Shown here in pieces: positions 1 through 8,178 of a DNA stretch of 35,469 nucleotides. Origin of the DNA: an uncultured Prevotellaceae bacterium. GTDB taxonomy: Bacteria; Bacteroidota; Bacteroidia; Bacteroidales; Bacteroidaceae. The notes under the pieces are model-generated. The model did no database searches and had not been told where the DNA came from. It saw nothing but the letters and a program-made list of their open reading frames with translations. The translations under genes were made by a program, and so were the position numbers. Where the stretch lies: contig CAMHJQ010000032.1 of NCBI GenBank assembly GCA_946185485.1, positions 1-35,469 of the forward strand, in the 5' to 3' direction. Position 1 is the first letter of the stretch; each line of letters opens with the position of its first letter.

Positions 1-932
1 CCAACACCGATATGGAGGGTAAGAACACCGCTATCTTCTTCGGTCTGTCTGGTACGGGTAAGACCACACTGTCTACCGACCCGAAGCGCCTGCTCATCGG
101 CGACGACGAGCACGGATGGGACGACGAGGGTGTGTTCAACCTCGAGGGTGGCTGCTATGCCAAGGTGATCAACCTGGACAAGGACAGCGAGCCCGACATC
201 TACAACGCTATCCGCCGCAATGCCCTGCTGGAGAACGTCACCGTTGCCGCTGACGGCAAGATCGACTTCGCCGACAAGAGCGTGACCGAGAACACCCGCG
301 TAAGCTATCCTATCGAGCACATCGAGAAGATTGCCAAGAAGGTGAACGGCAAGAGCGCCGGCCCTGAGGCAAAGAATGTCATCTTCCTGAGCGCCGATGC
401 CTTCGGCGTGCTGCCTCCCGTGAGCATCCTGACTCCCGAGCAGACCAAGTACTACTTCCTCTCTGGCTTCACCGCCAAGCTGGCTGGTACAGAGCGCGGC
501 ATCACTGAGCCCACTCCCACCTTCTCGGCTTGCTTCGGTCAGGCATTCCTCGAGCTGCATCCTACCAAGTATGCTGAGGAGCTCGTGAAGCGCATGGAGA
601 AGAGCGGTGCCAAGGCTTATCTGGTGAACACCGGTTGGAACGGTACTGGCAAGCGTATCTCTATCCGCGACACCCGCGGCATCATCGACGCCATCCTGGG
701 CGGTGCCATCCTGAAGGCTCCCACGAAGAAGATTCCTTACTTCGACTTCGAGGTGCCCACAGAGCTGGAAGGCGTAGACACCCACATCCTCGATCCTCGC
801 GACACTTATGCAGATGCTGCCGAGTGGAACAAGAAGGCTGAGGACCTGGCTGGTCGCTTCATCAAGAACTTCAAGAAGTACGAAGGCAACGAGGCAGGTA
901 AGGCTTTGGTCGCTGCAGGACCCAAATTGTAA
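1..932 (+). CDS. pckA: Phosphoenolpyruvate carboxykinase (ATP), 3' part
   Basis: The reading frame is open from the left edge (codons AAC ACC GAT before the first ATG at 12), so the true start lies outside the window and about 310 C-terminal residues are present. The enzyme converts oxaloacetate and ATP to PEP, CO2 and ADP in the cytoplasm; in fermenting Bacteroidales it commonly runs in the CO2-fixing direction toward succinate. Visible signatures are the kinase-1a P-loop GLSGTGKTT at about residues 12-20 of the visible part, the metal-binding [10 protein letters not shown], the ENTRVSYP and [13 protein letters not shown] blocks, and [13 protein letters not shown] near the adenine site. The protein ends in VAAGPKL as in E. 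coli PckA. The last codons are part of a tandem repeat that continues past the stop. Identification is secure; only the missing 5' part limits it. Confidence 0.97.
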   Translation, partial: NTDMEGKNTAIFFGLSGTGKTTLSTDPKRLLIGDDEHGWDDEGVFNLEGGCYAKVINLDKDSEPDIYNAIRRNALLENVTVAADGKIDFADKSVTENTRVSYPIEHIEKIAKKVNGKSAGPEAKNVIFLSADAFGVLPPVSILTPEQTKYYFLSGFTAKLAGTERGITEPTPTFSACFGQAFLELHPTKYAEELVKRMEKSGAKAYLVNTGWNGTGKRISIRDTRGIIDAILGGAILKAPTKKIPYFDFEVPTELEGVDTHILDPRDTYADAAEWNKKAEDLAGRFIKNFKKYEGNEAGKALVAAGPKL

Positions 933-1048
933 GATTTGGGACCGAAAGCAACGAGCACCTTCGATGGTCGCTGCAGGCCCCAAATTGTAAGATTTGAGAC
1001 CGAAAGCAACGAGCACCTTCGATGGTCGCTGCAGGTCCGAAGCTGTAA
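908..1048 (+). repeat. 58-bp tandem repeat of the pckA 3' end (2.4 copies)
   Basis: Units begin at 908, 966 and 1024, a period of exactly 58 bp. Each unit starts with the codons for VAAGPKL and a TAA stop. Unit 1 is the real end of pckA; units 2 and 3 lie after the stop. Within the coding block the three copies differ only at GGA/GGC/GGT, CCC/CCG, AAA/AAG and TTG/CTG, all synonymous changes. The spacer (CGAAAGCAACGAG) resembles the pckA codons just upstream (CGAAGGCAACGAG), so the unit seems to derive from the gene end itself. Units 1 and 2 also hold a small dyad around the stop (CCAAAT...ATTTGG in unit 1). Confidence 0.9.
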
Positions 1049-1076
1049 AAGCATCGATACAGATGATTGATTATAC

Positions 1077-1112
1077 AAAGAGGATGTGTTTCGGCACATC
1101 CTCTTTCTTTTG
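1077..1112 (+). terminator. Intrinsic terminator of pckA
   Basis: A perfect 12-bp stem, AAAGAGGATGTG (1077-1088) with CACATCCTCTTT (1095-1106), a 6-nt loop TTTCGG and a following CTTTTG tract. It lies about 145 bp after the pckA stop because the tandem repeat separates them. Confidence 0.9.
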
Positions 1113-1329
1113 TACTAAAACGCCCACGGTGGCAAGTAAGCTGCCAGCATCGGCAGTGGCGACAAAACCTACTTATTTTTAACTGAATCATGTATCACGG
1201 AGGCAACTCTCCACGGAGTTGATGTGTTGTTTGCACGGAGGAGATAGTAAGTGAACCCTATGATTCTGGCTTATGATGACAACAAAGCGGTTTGTCAGTC
1301 TTTAAATAAGGAATAAACGACATGAAACG
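1113..1329 (+). other. Intergenic region before the GH95 gene
   Basis: About 217 bp without a gene. It holds small dyads (CAACTC/GAGTTG near 1203-1220; CTGCC/GGCAG near 1141-1156) and an AAGGAATAA stretch near 1309. The codons ATG AAA CGA TGA at 1322-1333 form a three-codon mini-ORF whose stop overlaps the GH95 ATG (ATGA), which could couple translation. No convincing TAnnTTFG-type -7 box (pattern TAnnTTTG) at a good spacing was found. Confidence 0.4.
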
Positions 1330-3723
1330 ATGAGAAAAGGGACGCGAATTGCATTATTATTATTTATTTCTTATTTTATATTTAGCCCTGCAAGGGCGCA
1401 GTACAGGCTGTGGTACAACCAGCCCGCGATGACGTGGACACAGGCACTGCCCGTGGGCAATGGTGTCATGGGCGGCATGGTGTTCGGCACACCTGCCGTG
1501 GAACGCATCCAGCTGAACGAGGAGACGCTGTGGGCGGGACAGCCCAACAACGTCATTAACCCCAACGCCAAGGCAGCACTGCCGGAGGTACGACGGCTCA
1601 TCTTCGAGGGAAAGTACAAGGAGGCACAGGAGCTGGCCAACGCACAAGTGATGCCACAGGCTGCAGGCAAGAACATGGGCATGCCCTACCAGCCCTTCGG
1701 CGACCTGTATATCGCCATGCCCGGACATGCCGACGTCAAAGACTACGAGCGGTGGCTGGACCTTGACAATGCCCGCTGCGTGACCAGCTACACGGTGGGC
1801 GACGTTCACTACCAGCGTGAGGTGACAGCCCCACTCGGCGGCTACCACGTGATAGCCGTCCACCTGACAGCCAGCAAGCAGGGTATGCTGACCTTCACCG
1901 CCAACATGACCTCGCCGCACGAGAACGTGCTCATCAACAGCGAGGGACTGGAGGCCACGCTATTAGGCGTGTCGGGCAAGCATGAGGGTCTGAAGGGCAA
2001 GGTGCGCTTCATGGGTCGCCTGGCTGTCGACGCCCAGGGTGGCCAGGTCAGCAGTTCCAACGGCATCATCAGCGTCGTGGGTGCCGACGAGGCAACAGTA
2101 TACGTCACCGTGGGCACCAATGTCAAGAGCTACAAGGATATCACGGGCGACGAAGAAGTGCAGAGCGCGGACCGCCTGCACCGGGCGATGGCCTTGGGCT
2201 ACAAAGCACTGAAAGTCCTGCACGAGAAGACGTACAAGCGCTATTATGATCGCGTGACGCTGCATCTGGGCGAAGACCTTTATGCCAAGGTACCTACGAA
2301 CAAGCGCATCGAGCAGTTTAGTGTGGTTAGCAGTGCTGCCGCTGATAATTACCTCGTAGCCACCTACTTCCAGTTCGGACGCTACCTGCTCATTTCGTCG
2401 TCGCAGCCCGGCAACATGAATCCCGCCAACCTGCAGGGACTCTGGAACGACAAGATGCTGCCCTCGTGGGACTCGAAATATACGACGAACATCAACCTGG
2501 AAATGAACTACTGGCCATCAGAGGTGACGAACCTGACGGAGCTGAACGAGCCACTGTTCAAGCTCATCCGCGAAATCTACGAACAGGGCAAGGAAACAGC
2601 CCGCGACATGTATGGTGCCGAGGGCTGGGTGCTCCACCACAACACCGACCAGTGGCGAATCACGGGACCCGTAGACCGTGCCCAGACGGGACTATGGCCT
2701 ATGGGAGCGGCCTGGCTTTGCCGCCACCTGTGGGAGCACTACCTCTATACGCAGGACACTGACTTTCTGCGCCAATACTACCCCATCATGCTCGATGCCG
2801 CCCGCTTCTTCACACAGACGCTGCAGCAGCATCCTACCAAAGGCTACTTAGTGGTCTGCCCGGGTGAGTCGCCCGAGCACGGCGGCAAGGGGCGCCCCAC
2901 CCCGCTGGACGCCGGTGTCACGATGGACAACCAGATAGTGACCGAGCTATATACCAACGTACTGGCGGCGGCGAAGATTCTTGGTGACGACAATGCCTTA
3001 CTCTCTACCATCAGCACACAGCTGAAACAGCTGGCACCCATGCAGATAGGCCGCTGGGGACAATTGCAGGAGTGGCTCGACGACCTGGATGACCCGAAGG
3101 ACGACCACCGACACTTCTCGCACCTCTATGGTCTGTACCCCTCCAACCAGATATCGCCGCTCCGCACCCCCGAACTATGGAAGGCCGCCCGCACGTCATT
3201 AGAGGCCCGCGGCGACGTGAGCACAGGATGGAGCATGGGCTGGAAGGTGTGCTCGTGGGCACGCCTGCTGGACGGCGAACACGCCTACAAACTCATCCAG
3301 GACCAGCTGACGCTGACTGCCGACACGTTCCTCATCTTCGGCACCGTCAAGCAGCGTGGCGGCACCTATCCCAATATGTTTGACGCCCACCCGCCGTTCC
3401 AGATTGACGGCAACTTCGGCTGCACGGCAGGCATTGCCGAGATGCTGATGCAGAGTTACGAGGAGTTCATCTACCTGTTGCCTGCATTGCCCAGCGCATG
3501 GAAAGACGGCTCTGTCAAGGGACTCGTAGCCCGTGGCGGTTTTGAGGTGGACATCGACTGGAAGGACGGCAAGCTAACCCAGGCGGTGATCCACTCCCGC
3601 AACGGCGGTACCTGCCGTCTGCGTTCAAATACCCCGCTGAAGGGCAAGGGCGTCAAGTACAACAAGAAAGCCTCCGTCTACACGTTGCAGACGAAGGCTG
3701 GTGAAACGTATATCCTACAATAG
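1330..3723 (+). CDS. Secreted GH95 alpha-L-fucosidase-type glycoside hydrolase
   Basis: 797 residues. A signal peptide (residues 1-23, ending SPARA before QY) with no lipobox cysteine suggests periplasmic location. The mature start [26 protein letters not shown] and [10 protein letters not shown] are GH95 hallmarks. Further family motifs are [10 protein letters not shown] (N387, N389), SPEHGG (E516) and FQIDGNFG (D693), which correspond to the asparagine pair, catalytic glutamate and aspartate described for bifidobacterial AfcA, an inverting enzyme releasing alpha-1,2-linked L-fucose. Some GH95 members act on L-galactose in plant xyloglucan or xylan, and the nearby GH115 gene makes a plant hemicellulose substrate worth considering. 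Length fits the family. It is a monocistronic plus-strand gene closed by its own terminator. Family assignment is strong; sugar specificity is open. Confidence 0.93.
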   Translation: MRKGTRIALLLFISYFIFSPARAQYRLWYNQPAMTWTQALPVGNGVMGGMVFGTPAVERIQLNEETLWAGQPNNVINPNAKAALPEVRRLIFEGKYKEAQELANAQVMPQAAGKNMGMPYQPFGDLYIAMPGHADVKDYERWLDLDNARCVTSYTVGDVHYQREVTAPLGGYHVIAVHLTASKQGMLTFTANMTSPHENVLINSEGLEATLLGVSGKHEGLKGKVRFMGRLAVDAQGGQVSSSNGIISVVGADEATVYVTVGTNVKSYKDITGDEEVQSADRLHRAMALGYKALKVLHEKTYKRYYDRVTLHLGEDLYAKVPTNKRIEQFSVVSSAAADNYLVATYFQFGRYLLISSSQPGNMNPANLQGLWNDKMLPSWDSKYTTNINLEMNYWPSEVTNLTELNEPLFKLIREIYEQGKETARDMYGAEGWVLHHNTDQWRITGPVDRAQTGLWPMGAAWLCRHLWEHYLYTQDTDFLRQYYPIMLDAARFFTQTLQQHPTKGYLVVCPGESPEHGGKGRPTPLDAGVTMDNQIVTELYTNVLAAAKILGDDNALLSTISTQLKQLAPMQIGRWGQLQEWLDDLDDPKDDHRHFSHLYGLYPSNQISPLRTPELWKAARTSLEARGDVSTGWSMGWKVCSWARLLDGEHAYKLIQDQLTLTADTFLIFGTVKQRGGTYPNMFDAHPPFQIDGNFGCTAGIAEMLMQSYEEFIYLLPALPSAWKDGSVKGLVARGGFEVDIDWKDGKLTQAVIHSRNGGTCRLRSNTPLKGKGVKYNKKASVYTLQTKAGETYILQ

Positions 3724-3726
3724 TCT

Positions 3727-3759
3727 GTGTCGGCAGCTTTTCACTGCCGACACCTTTTT
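3727..3759 (+). terminator. Intrinsic terminator after the GH95 gene
   Basis: GTGTCGGCAG (3727-3736) pairs perfectly with CTGCCGACAC (3744-3753), 7-nt loop, followed by CTTTTT. It lies 3 bp after the GH95 stop. On the minus strand the same stem follows the pullulanase stop at once, but without a T tract, so it may work less well in that direction. Confidence 0.9.
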
Positions 3760-5659
3760 AGTCGTGCAGGATGAGCGCTGACTGTGCGCTGACGACGGCC
3801 TTGTCACCCGTAATGGTGCCGAGACCGTCTTCGTTAATGACGCCATCACAGCATACCTCGGTATAGATGCCGGCGGGGACGGCAACGGACTGGGCCTTGC
3901 GCGAGGCGTTGAGGATGACAATGATGTTGCGCCAGTCGTCGCGTCCGGCATAGTTCTTCAGACGGAAGGCCACCACTTCTGCCGGACTGTCCAGGAACTC
4001 CAGGTGCTTGCGCACCAGGTCGGCAGAACCAAGGCGGAAGGCTGGATGGTGCTTGCGCAGGGCGATGAGGTTCTTGTAATAGTCAAAGACCTGCGGATAC
4101 TTCGCCTTATTGCTCCAGTCGAGGTGGTTGATGCTGTCGGGCGACTCAAACGAGTTGTGGACGCCCTGCTTGGTACGCAGCAACTCCTCGCCACTGAGCA
4201 TAAAGGGAACGCCCTGCGAGGTGAACACAGCCGTCTGTGCCAGCAGGTCGAGACGAATCAACTCTTCCATTTCCAATGAAGGAATGCTGGCCTTCAGGCG
4301 GTCCACCAGACACATGTCGTCGTGACAGGAGACGTAGCTCATCATCTGCGTCGGCTCCAGCGCCCACGCCTTCTGGGCGTAGTTCACCTTCTTCATCTTC
4401 ACCTGCGGATGACGGATGGCGCCGGCAATGCCAAACTTGATGCTCTCCTTTTCGTTGACGCCACCCAGCCAGCCGGGCTTAGTATCGTCGCTGAACGGAC
4501 CGCGCAGAGCATCTCGAATCTCGTCTGAGAAAGCGGCAATGCCCGGCATCTTCAGGATGTTGGCCTTCATGCCCAACTGGTCGTTAGGCAGCGCACAGGC
4601 TCCAGCGCTCCAACCCTCACCATAGATAAAGGCGGTCGGGTCGATGGCATCCACCATCTGGCGTATCTGGTTCATCGTCTCAATGTCATGGCAACCCATC
4701 AGGTCGAAGCGGAAGCCGTCGATGTGGTACTCGTCCATCCAGTACTTGACGCTCTCCAGCATGAAACGCCGCATCATGGGCTGCTCCGATGCCGTCTCGT
4801 TGCCGCAACCGCTGCCGTTGCTGTACTGGCCGTCGGCAGTCTTGCGATAGTAGTAGTCGGGATAGGTGCGCTGGAAGTTGGAGTGCTCGATGTCGTAGGT
4901 ATGGTTATACACCACATCGAGGATGATGCGGATGCCGGCATCGTGCAGGGCCTTCACCATCTGCTTGAACTCGAGGATGCGGACTTCGGGGTGATAGGGG
5001 TCAGTAGAATAGCTACCCTCGGGCACGTTGTAGTTGACGGGGTCGTAGCCCCAGTTGTACTGCGGCTGGTCGAGGTGTGTCTCGTCCACCGAGCCATAAT
5101 CATACGAGGGCAGGATATGGATGGCGTTGACGCCTAACGACTTCAGGTGGTCGATAGCCCACGGCTCGGTGAGCGCCAGGAATTTTCCGGGATGCTGCGC
5201 GTCAGGACGGGCGATGGAGAAGTCGCGGTGGTGCAGCTCATAAACCACCAGGTCGGCGGGCGACTTGCAGACAGGCCGCTGGTCCTTGTCCCAGCCCTGC
5301 GGGTCGGTATCGGCCAGCGTCACGATGGCACCACGCTTGCCATTGACGCCCACGGCCTTGGCAAAGACGCCGGGGCACTCGCCGCGTCCCATGTCGAAGG
5401 TATAGAAGCGGCCTTTCAGGTTGCCCTTCACCTCGGCCGTCCAGATGTCCCCCTGACGGGTCATCTTGACAGTTTTCAGCGCCTTGCCGCCCAGGCCCTC
5501 GCGATAGATGCGCACCTTGACAGCCTTGGCATCGGCAGGTGCAAACAGTTGGAACACCGTGCGTTCTGGCGCATAGCTGACCTCCTGAAAATCGAAACTC
5601 TGAGCGGGAATGGCAGTAGTCATCATGGCTAACAACAGAAACAAAACAACTTTTTTCAT
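3758..5659 (-). CDS. Secreted type I pullulanase (CBM48-GH13_14)
   Basis: 633 residues. Signal peptide about residues 1-19 (ending IPA before Q), no lipobox, so probably periplasmic. An N-terminal beta-rich part (about 25-110, YAPERTVFQLFAPADAKAVKVRIY) is CBM48-like. The GH13 part follows: YNWGYDPVNYNVPEGSY, the pullulanase signature; region I DVVYNHT; region II GFRFDLMG with nucleophile D319; region III YGEGWS with acid/base E348; region IV YVSCHDD with D447. It should cleave alpha-1,6 branches in pullulan, glycogen or branched dextrins. Shorter than many type I pullulanases but complete. The ATG follows the GH115 stop after 3 bp, so the two are co-transcribed; AAGAGATAA just upstream can serve as ribosome site. 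Its role matches the starch locus 5 kb away rather than its operon partner. Confidence 0.93.
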   Translation of the reverse strand: MKKVVLFLLLAMMTTAIPAQSFDFQEVSYAPERTVFQLFAPADAKAVKVRIYREGLGGKALKTVKMTRQGDIWTAEVKGNLKGRFYTFDMGRGECPGVFAKAVGVNGKRGAIVTLADTDPQGWDKDQRPVCKSPADLVVYELHHRDFSIARPDAQHPGKFLALTEPWAIDHLKSLGVNAIHILPSYDYGSVDETHLDQPQYNWGYDPVNYNVPEGSYSTDPYHPEVRILEFKQMVKALHDAGIRIILDVVYNHTYDIEHSNFQRTYPDYYYRKTADGQYSNGSGCGNETASEQPMMRRFMLESVKYWMDEYHIDGFRFDLMGCHDIETMNQIRQMVDAIDPTAFIYGEGWSAGACALPNDQLGMKANILKMPGIAAFSDEIRDALRGPFSDDTKPGWLGGVNEKESIKFGIAGAIRHPQVKMKKVNYAQKAWALEPTQMMSYVSCHDDMCLVDRLKASIPSLEMEELIRLDLLAQTAVFTSQGVPFMLSGEELLRTKQGVHNSFESPDSINHLDWSNKAKYPQVFDYYKNLIALRKHHPAFRLGSADLVRKHLEFLDSPAEVVAFRLKNYAGRDDWRNIIVILNASRKAQSVAVPAGIYTEVCCDGVINEDGLGTITGDKAVVSAQSALILHD

Positions 5660-5662
5660 AAC

Positions 5663-8155
5663 TTATCTCTTTTTAGGTGATTCTTCGCCAAAGAGGAACT
5701 GCGGCTGGTAGCCACCTGCATCGACGACGATTTTCTCGAATACAATAGCAGGGTCGTCAGGCTGGATGGTCAGCACATGGTCGGTCTTGGAAACGTCGAA
5801 CGGCAGCGTCACCACCGACTCCACCACACGACGGGCTACCGTGGGATAGAAGACGGAATAGATGTTCTCCTTTGCCTCGTTCAGGTTGTAGTTGAAGTTG
5901 ACGCGCTGGGCTTCGCCGCCGTCCAGACTGACACGGTAGGTCAGACCGCCCTTGTTCAGGTAGTCGAGGGTGGACTTGACGATGACGTGGACCTTGACGG
6001 TGGTGGGTTGCAGCTGATTCGCAACATACGGAGAAGAAGTGGTGGTGAAGCGGTAATTCAGGGCGGCACCGGAGACAGGCTCGGTGTAGGGCATCAGCGT
6101 CAGGCCGCTCAGCGTACGGCCTACATAGGGCAGGACGGTCCACTGGGCATTGGCAGCAGGAGTCGCCTCATAGTAGTGCTCAGCCTCGATAGCCACGAGG
6201 CCGTCCTTCATCATAAAGGTGTAACCGCCCACGCCGTCGGGTACGGTCTCCAATGCAGGCAGCCGGTCGGCGGGGAAGTCGTCGTTCCACGACCTATAGC
6301 CGATATGCTTCTGTATCATCATGCCGTTCCACTTGCCACCGGCAATGTCGTGGTTGTAGGAGGCACAGAGCAGCGAGTCACGACGGAAAGCCTCACGGGC
6401 ACGTGCTGCCCACTCGTTGGCAGCAGGGTCGTTCTGCTTGGCCAGATAGCGGTTCATGGCTACAGCATAGTACATCTGGTAGAGATTCGACATAGCCTGC
6501 ACGGGGAAGAGGATGAGCTGCTGGTAGGCGTCGCGCTGCTCAGGCTTCAACGTCAGATACTGACGCAGGGCCTCAGCCTCCAGACGCATGTAGTCGTCGG
6601 CCACCCGGCGCCACTCGCCGGAGGCAACGTTATACGTGGTGGCATCCATCATCTCTGCCGTCGTGCGTCCGGCATACTTGCAGCAGAGGTTCAGGATGCG
6701 GGCAGCCTCATCAGCCTGCTCTGCACCAAAGGCCTCCGCACAGAAGGGCTCAGTGTGAGTGGCAACGACGTCGCGACTGACGGAACGGGGATTCCAGGCC
6801 ATGTCCATGAACAGCGTGATGGGGTACTCCATGGGCTTCAGGTCGCCCACGTTGAGGATCCACATACGGTCCAAGCCGTTGTCGGCAGCCAGCGTCAGCT
6901 GTTCCCACATGTTCTGCGAGGGGGTCACGTTGAGCCACTTCGAGTTGCGCGGTGCCCCCACATAGTCCACATGGTAGTAGAGGCCCCAGCCGCCGGGGTG
7001 CTGGCGCTCTTTGGCGTTGGGCACACGGCGCACATTGCCCCAGTTGTCGTCACACAGCAGGATGAGCACGTCGTCGGGCACACGCATACCTTTGTCGTAG
7101 TAGTCGAGCACTTCCTTATAGAGTGCCCACACCTGCGGTGTCTCCTTGGCGGGGCGTCCTGTCACCTGCTTGATAATCTTGCGCTGGTTCTCGACGATGC
7201 GCTGCAGCAGCTTCGTATCGGCATCCTCACTCATGGCTTCGTCGCCGTCGCCACGCATACCGATGGTCACGATGTCGTCGGTGCCCTTCATGCGCTCGAT
7301 GCCCTCGCGGAAGAACTGGTCGAGCTTCGCCTGGTTCTTCTGGTAGTTCCACGGTCCCCACTCACCCCGGCGGCGGGCATACTCCTGATGGTTGCGGGCC
7401 ATCGGCTCGTGGTGACTGGTGCCCATGATGATGCCCATCTCGTCGGCCGTCTTTGAGTTCAGCGGGTCGTCGGCATAGAATGCCCAGCCCCACATGGCAG
7501 GCCAAAGGAAATTGCCCTTCAGTCGCAGTATCAGCTCAAAGACTTTCTCGTAGAAGCGGTGGTCGCCATAGCCCGTGCCATAGGTGTTCTTCACCCACGT
7601 TGTCAGACACGGAGCCTCGTCGTTGAGGAACAAGCCACGATAGCGAACGGCAGGCTCGCCGTCGGTGTATTCACCTCTTTTAATATAGAGGGCATCGTGG
7701 TGAGCCACAGGAACATCAGCCCACCAGTACCACGGCGACACGCCTATCTGGCGGGACAGTTCATAGATTCCGAACACGGTGCCGCGCTTGTCACTGCCTG
7801 CAATGACCAGCTGCTGGCCGATGGTCTTGATGATGTACTTCTCGGTCTTGCCCTTCAGGTCGCGCAGCTCGCCGCTCTTCACCCACTGGTCAATCTGGCG
7901 GTTGCTGCCCACCGTACCGATAAGGATGGTGGCAGACTCACTCTTGGCAGGTTTCACGCCCGTCACGCACTCGACATCCGTCAGCAGCCTGGCTACCGCC
8001 CGCTGCACGCAGCTGTGCTCACGGCTGTCATATCCGATGGTGGCGCCCTGCAAGGAGAGTGCGTCAGCCACTGGCTGGAAGACCACAAACTGTTCAGCAG
8101 CACGCATCGCCACCGACAACATCAGGAACAAAAAAAGAATAACGGTTTTCTTCAT
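5663..8155 (-). CDS. GH115 xylan alpha-glucuronidase
   Basis: 830 residues from the ATG at 8155, chosen because it begins a clear signal peptide (MKKTVILFLFLMLSVAMRA); an in-frame ATG at 8221 would lie inside the upstream helicase gene and bury the signal. Family motifs: GMRGDGDEAM, CDDNWGNVRRVPN, GGWGLYYHVDYVGAPRNSKW and YPITLFMDMAWNP. GH115 enzymes release 4-O-methyl-glucuronic acid from internal and terminal positions of xylan. The N-terminal part (about 25-165) is the usual non-catalytic alpha/beta domain, the middle the TIM barrel, the C-terminal part from about residue 660 a beta-sandwich. Predicted periplasmic. It sits 23 bp after the helicase and 3 bp before the pullulanase. No other xylan enzyme is visible in the window. 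Confidence 0.93.
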   Translation of the reverse strand: MKKTVILFLFLMLSVAMRAAEQFVVFQPVADALSLQGATIGYDSREHSCVQRAVARLLTDVECVTGVKPAKSESATILIGTVGSNRQIDQWVKSGELRDLKGKTEKYIIKTIGQQLVIAGSDKRGTVFGIYELSRQIGVSPWYWWADVPVAHHDALYIKRGEYTDGEPAVRYRGLFLNDEAPCLTTWVKNTYGTGYGDHRFYEKVFELILRLKGNFLWPAMWGWAFYADDPLNSKTADEMGIIMGTSHHEPMARNHQEYARRRGEWGPWNYQKNQAKLDQFFREGIERMKGTDDIVTIGMRGDGDEAMSEDADTKLLQRIVENQRKIIKQVTGRPAKETPQVWALYKEVLDYYDKGMRVPDDVLILLCDDNWGNVRRVPNAKERQHPGGWGLYYHVDYVGAPRNSKWLNVTPSQNMWEQLTLAADNGLDRMWILNVGDLKPMEYPITLFMDMAWNPRSVSRDVVATHTEPFCAEAFGAEQADEAARILNLCCKYAGRTTAEMMDATTYNVASGEWRRVADDYMRLEAEALRQYLTLKPEQRDAYQQLILFPVQAMSNLYQMYYAVAMNRYLAKQNDPAANEWAARAREAFRRDSLLCASYNHDIAGGKWNGMMIQKHIGYRSWNDDFPADRLPALETVPDGVGGYTFMMKDGLVAIEAEHYYEATPAANAQWTVLPYVGRTLSGLTLMPYTEPVSGAALNYRFTTTSSPYVANQLQPTTVKVHVIVKSTLDYLNKGGLTYRVSLDGGEAQRVNFNYNLNEAKENIYSVFYPTVARRVVESVVTLPFDVSKTDHVLTIQPDDPAIVFEKIVVDAGGYQPQFLFGEESPKKR

Positions 8156-8178
8156 ATTGGTAGTGTTTAGTTCATAAT

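Noticed and set aside
806..1191. Small ORFs on both strands across the pckA tail repeat
   Set aside because: Their repeated peptide content comes from the 58-bp tandem repeat; there is no start signal or family match.
5777..7456. A long plus-strand ORF opposite the GH115 gene, and similar long ORFs opposite susE, malQ and GH97
   Set aside because: They are mirror frames of strongly supported genes in GC-rich DNA, with low-complexity V/H/G-rich translations and no family motifs.
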